Below are positions 23,894-24,957 of a stretch of DNA of 24,957 bases, in pieces. Every line of letters starts with the position of its first letter. Position 1 is the first letter of the stretch. The stretch lies in the IMG/VR virus record IMGVR_UViG_3300044617_002006, positions 1-24,957 of that record. The stretch is one strand, 5' to 3'. Made by a program: the position numbers and the translations under genes. Under the pieces are notes generated by a model that had not been told where the DNA came from, did not search any database, and saw only the letters and a program-made list of their open reading frames with translations. The DNA comes from a virus.

Positions 23894-24117
23894 AAAGTAT
23901 TGCCTTAGTTTTCGCTCTATTCTGCGCTGGATGCGTGTCAGTTCCGATTCCTCCATTTGGAAATGAACAACAGCGTGGTAGCTTAGGCGATTTAAAAATT
24001 AGCGTCCAAGTTTCGTATATTCCAAAAAGCTCCCCAGAAAAAGAACCAACTGATTCCGCCAAATTTGCGTGGGAACAGTTTAAACTAACAAAACCAAAAC
24101 TACTAAAAGACAAATGA
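23890..24117 (+). CDS. lipoprotein, possible o-spanin
   Basis: A 75-residue protein with a lipoprotein signal: MKSIALVFALFCAGC, with Cys15 as the likely lipidated residue. The lipobox is imperfect (CAGC rather than LAGC). A short Pro/Ser-rich mature region follows (YIPKSSPEKEP). It is coupled to the coiled-coil membrane protein upstream and the holin-like gene downstream. An outer-membrane spanin subunit (Rz1-like) is the best guess, and it supports a Gram-negative host. Confidence 0.6.
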   Translation: MKSIALVFALFCAGCVSVPIPPFGNEQQRGSLGDLKISVQVSYIPKSSPEKEPTDSAKFAWEQFKLTKPKLLKDK

Positions 24118-24287
24118 AAATCCTGAACGTTATTCTTGAGCGCCTTAGCGAAAATTCTACTTGGCGAGGGCTTATTCTCGTAGCGACTGCGCTAGGCGTT
24201 AAGCTTGAACCTGAACTTCAAAATGCTATCTTGGCAGCAGGTCTTGGCCTTGTAGGCTTAATCAATGTCGCGCGCAAAGGAAAATGA
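24114..24287 (+). CDS. 57-aa holin-like membrane protein
   Basis: A small gene in an ATGA chain on both sides (24114 with the lipoprotein, 24284 with the endolysin). The 57-residue product begins MKILNVILERL and has two hydrophobic stretches, LILVATALGV and AILAAGLGLVGLINVA, separated by KLEPELQN. The hairpin topology and a basic C-terminus (RKGK) fit a small class II holin, and the adjacency to the endolysin supports this. The exact family is not recognised. Confidence 0.65.
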   Translation: MKILNVILERLSENSTWRGLILVATALGVKLEPELQNAILAAGLGLVGLINVARKGK

Positions 24288-24736
24288 AGCTCGATCAGAG
24301 AACGGAAAAAAATATAGCATCTTTGCATCCTAAGGTGCAAGAAATGGCCCGTTCTTTTATGTCGATAGCTGTCCCGCAAATGAAGTCGCATGGCTTCAAC
24401 ATTCAAATTATTAGTGGGACTCGTACTTGGGCGGAGCAAGATGCGCTCTATGCAAAAGGGCGCACAGCTCCAGGGAAAAAAGTTACAAATGCTAAAGGCG
24501 GATTCAGCAACCATAACTTTGGGATTGCATTTGACATTGGACTTTTTAGAGATGGAAAATACTTTGGGGATCATGCGCTATATACGACATGCGGCGAAAT
24601 CGGGGAATCTCTAGGTTTTGAATGGGGCGGAAGATGGACTAAATTTATTGACCGCCCGCATTTTCAAGCAAAAACAGGATTGACGATGGCGCAGATGCGT
24701 GCCCGAGTCAACGCGAAACAAGACCTATTTGCTTAG
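24284..24736 (+). CDS. endolysin, M15-family L-alanyl-D-glutamate peptidase
   Basis: A 150-residue single-domain zinc peptidase. Motifs are SNHNFGIAFDIG (His77 and Asp84 as zinc ligands) and WGGRWTKFIDRPHFQ (Asp123 as catalytic base, His126 as third ligand), as in VanY-like phage endolysins such as T5 Lys and Listeria Ply500. ISGTRTWAEQDALYAKGR is the typical upstream substrate-side segment. It cuts the stem peptide of peptidoglycan. No signal peptide is present, so export depends on a holin. It ends the lysis cassette. Confidence 0.93.
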   Translation: MKLDQRTEKNIASLHPKVQEMARSFMSIAVPQMKSHGFNIQIISGTRTWAEQDALYAKGRTAPGKKVTNAKGGFSNHNFGIAFDIGLFRDGKYFGDHALYTTCGEIGESLGFEWGGRWTKFIDRPHFQAKTGLTMAQMRARVNAKQDLFA

Positions 24737-24784
24737 TGGGATATTCGTGTATTCGCAACAAACTTCTCGAGCTATCATAAAACT

Positions 24785-24957
24785 ATGTCAAAGACTATCG
24801 ACCTCGGAATTTCACCGGTAAATCCAGAAAGCATGGCGACAGTCGTCGAAATAGATGATGCGCCAGTCAAAATAAATTACCCGTCTTTGTATATTAGCGG
24901 ACGCGAAAATTTAGATGACGCTCCTGCTACAGGTTCTGAAGGAACGGCAGTCATTCA
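24785..24957 (+). CDS. small head-decoration/staple-like protein, partial
   Basis: The first 57 codons of a gene running off the right edge. It starts MSKTIDLGISP and contains INYPSLYISG then APATGSEGTAVI. The YPSLYISG-x(n)-G-x-A-x-I pattern resembles small phage capsid staple or decoration proteins whose N-terminus lies on the shell. That is a memory-based resemblance. The 48-base gap before it may hold a start signal but shows no clear Shine-Dalgarno. Confidence 0.5.
   Translation, partial: MSKTIDLGISPVNPESMATVVEIDDAPVKINYPSLYISGRENLDDAPATGSEGTAVI

Noticed and set aside
1-24957. Prophage integration signals (integrase, attachment sites, lysogeny repressor)
   Set aside because: No recombinase or repressor gene is found, and no att-like duplication beside the tRNA-Leu was recognised.

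Overview
The window is a piece of a tailed double-stranded DNA bacteriophage genome (Caudoviricetes). It shows a classic virion-morphogenesis order: small terminase, large terminase, portal, scaffold, major capsid protein, fibre-like proteins, lysis genes. The host is probably Gram-negative, because the lysis block holds a spanin-like lipoprotein and an M15-type L-alanyl-D-glutamate peptidase endolysin. No integrase, repressor or host gene is visible, and the host genus cannot be named from this sequence. Coding density is very high, and many neighbours overlap as ATGA stop/start junctions.

Region 1 (1-5804, minus strand) is an accessory/early operon. Upstream to downstream it holds a run of small hypothetical proteins, a tRNA-Leu(UAA), more small proteins (some with CxxC knuckles or one membrane segment), an SF2 helicase, an SGNH-like protein, a protein resembling the alpha-glutamyl/putrescinyl-thymine pyrophosphorylase (aGPT-PPlase) family, and a truncated PLP-fold (tryptophan-synthase-beta/ACC-deaminase-like) enzyme. 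The last three suggest a thymidine hypermodification pathway, but the diagnostic 5-hmdU kinase is not in the window.

Region 2 (5805-7029) is the divergent junction. It holds a YkgJ-like cysteine-cluster protein, then a 290-bp iteron-like region with twelve GTGCAG motifs, an inverted repeat and an A/T-rich tract, then a RuvC-like resolvase. The iteron region is a candidate replication origin or regulatory hub.

Region 3 (7030-18441) is the packaging and head operon: TerS, TerL, two cysteine-rich proteins, portal, a small protein and scaffold. Inserted between scaffold and capsid is a tightly overlapping trio of a 2OG-Fe(II) dioxygenase and two glycosyltransferase-like proteins. A noncoding leader that can fold into several hairpins closed by an 8-bp helix precedes the major capsid gene, and a strong hairpin follows it.

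Region 4 (18442-24957) holds four or five fibre/appendage proteins, one with internal repeats. A compact lysis cassette follows: membrane/coiled-coil protein, lipoprotein, 57-aa holin-like protein, M15 endolysin. The last gene runs off the right edge and resembles small head-decoration or staple proteins.
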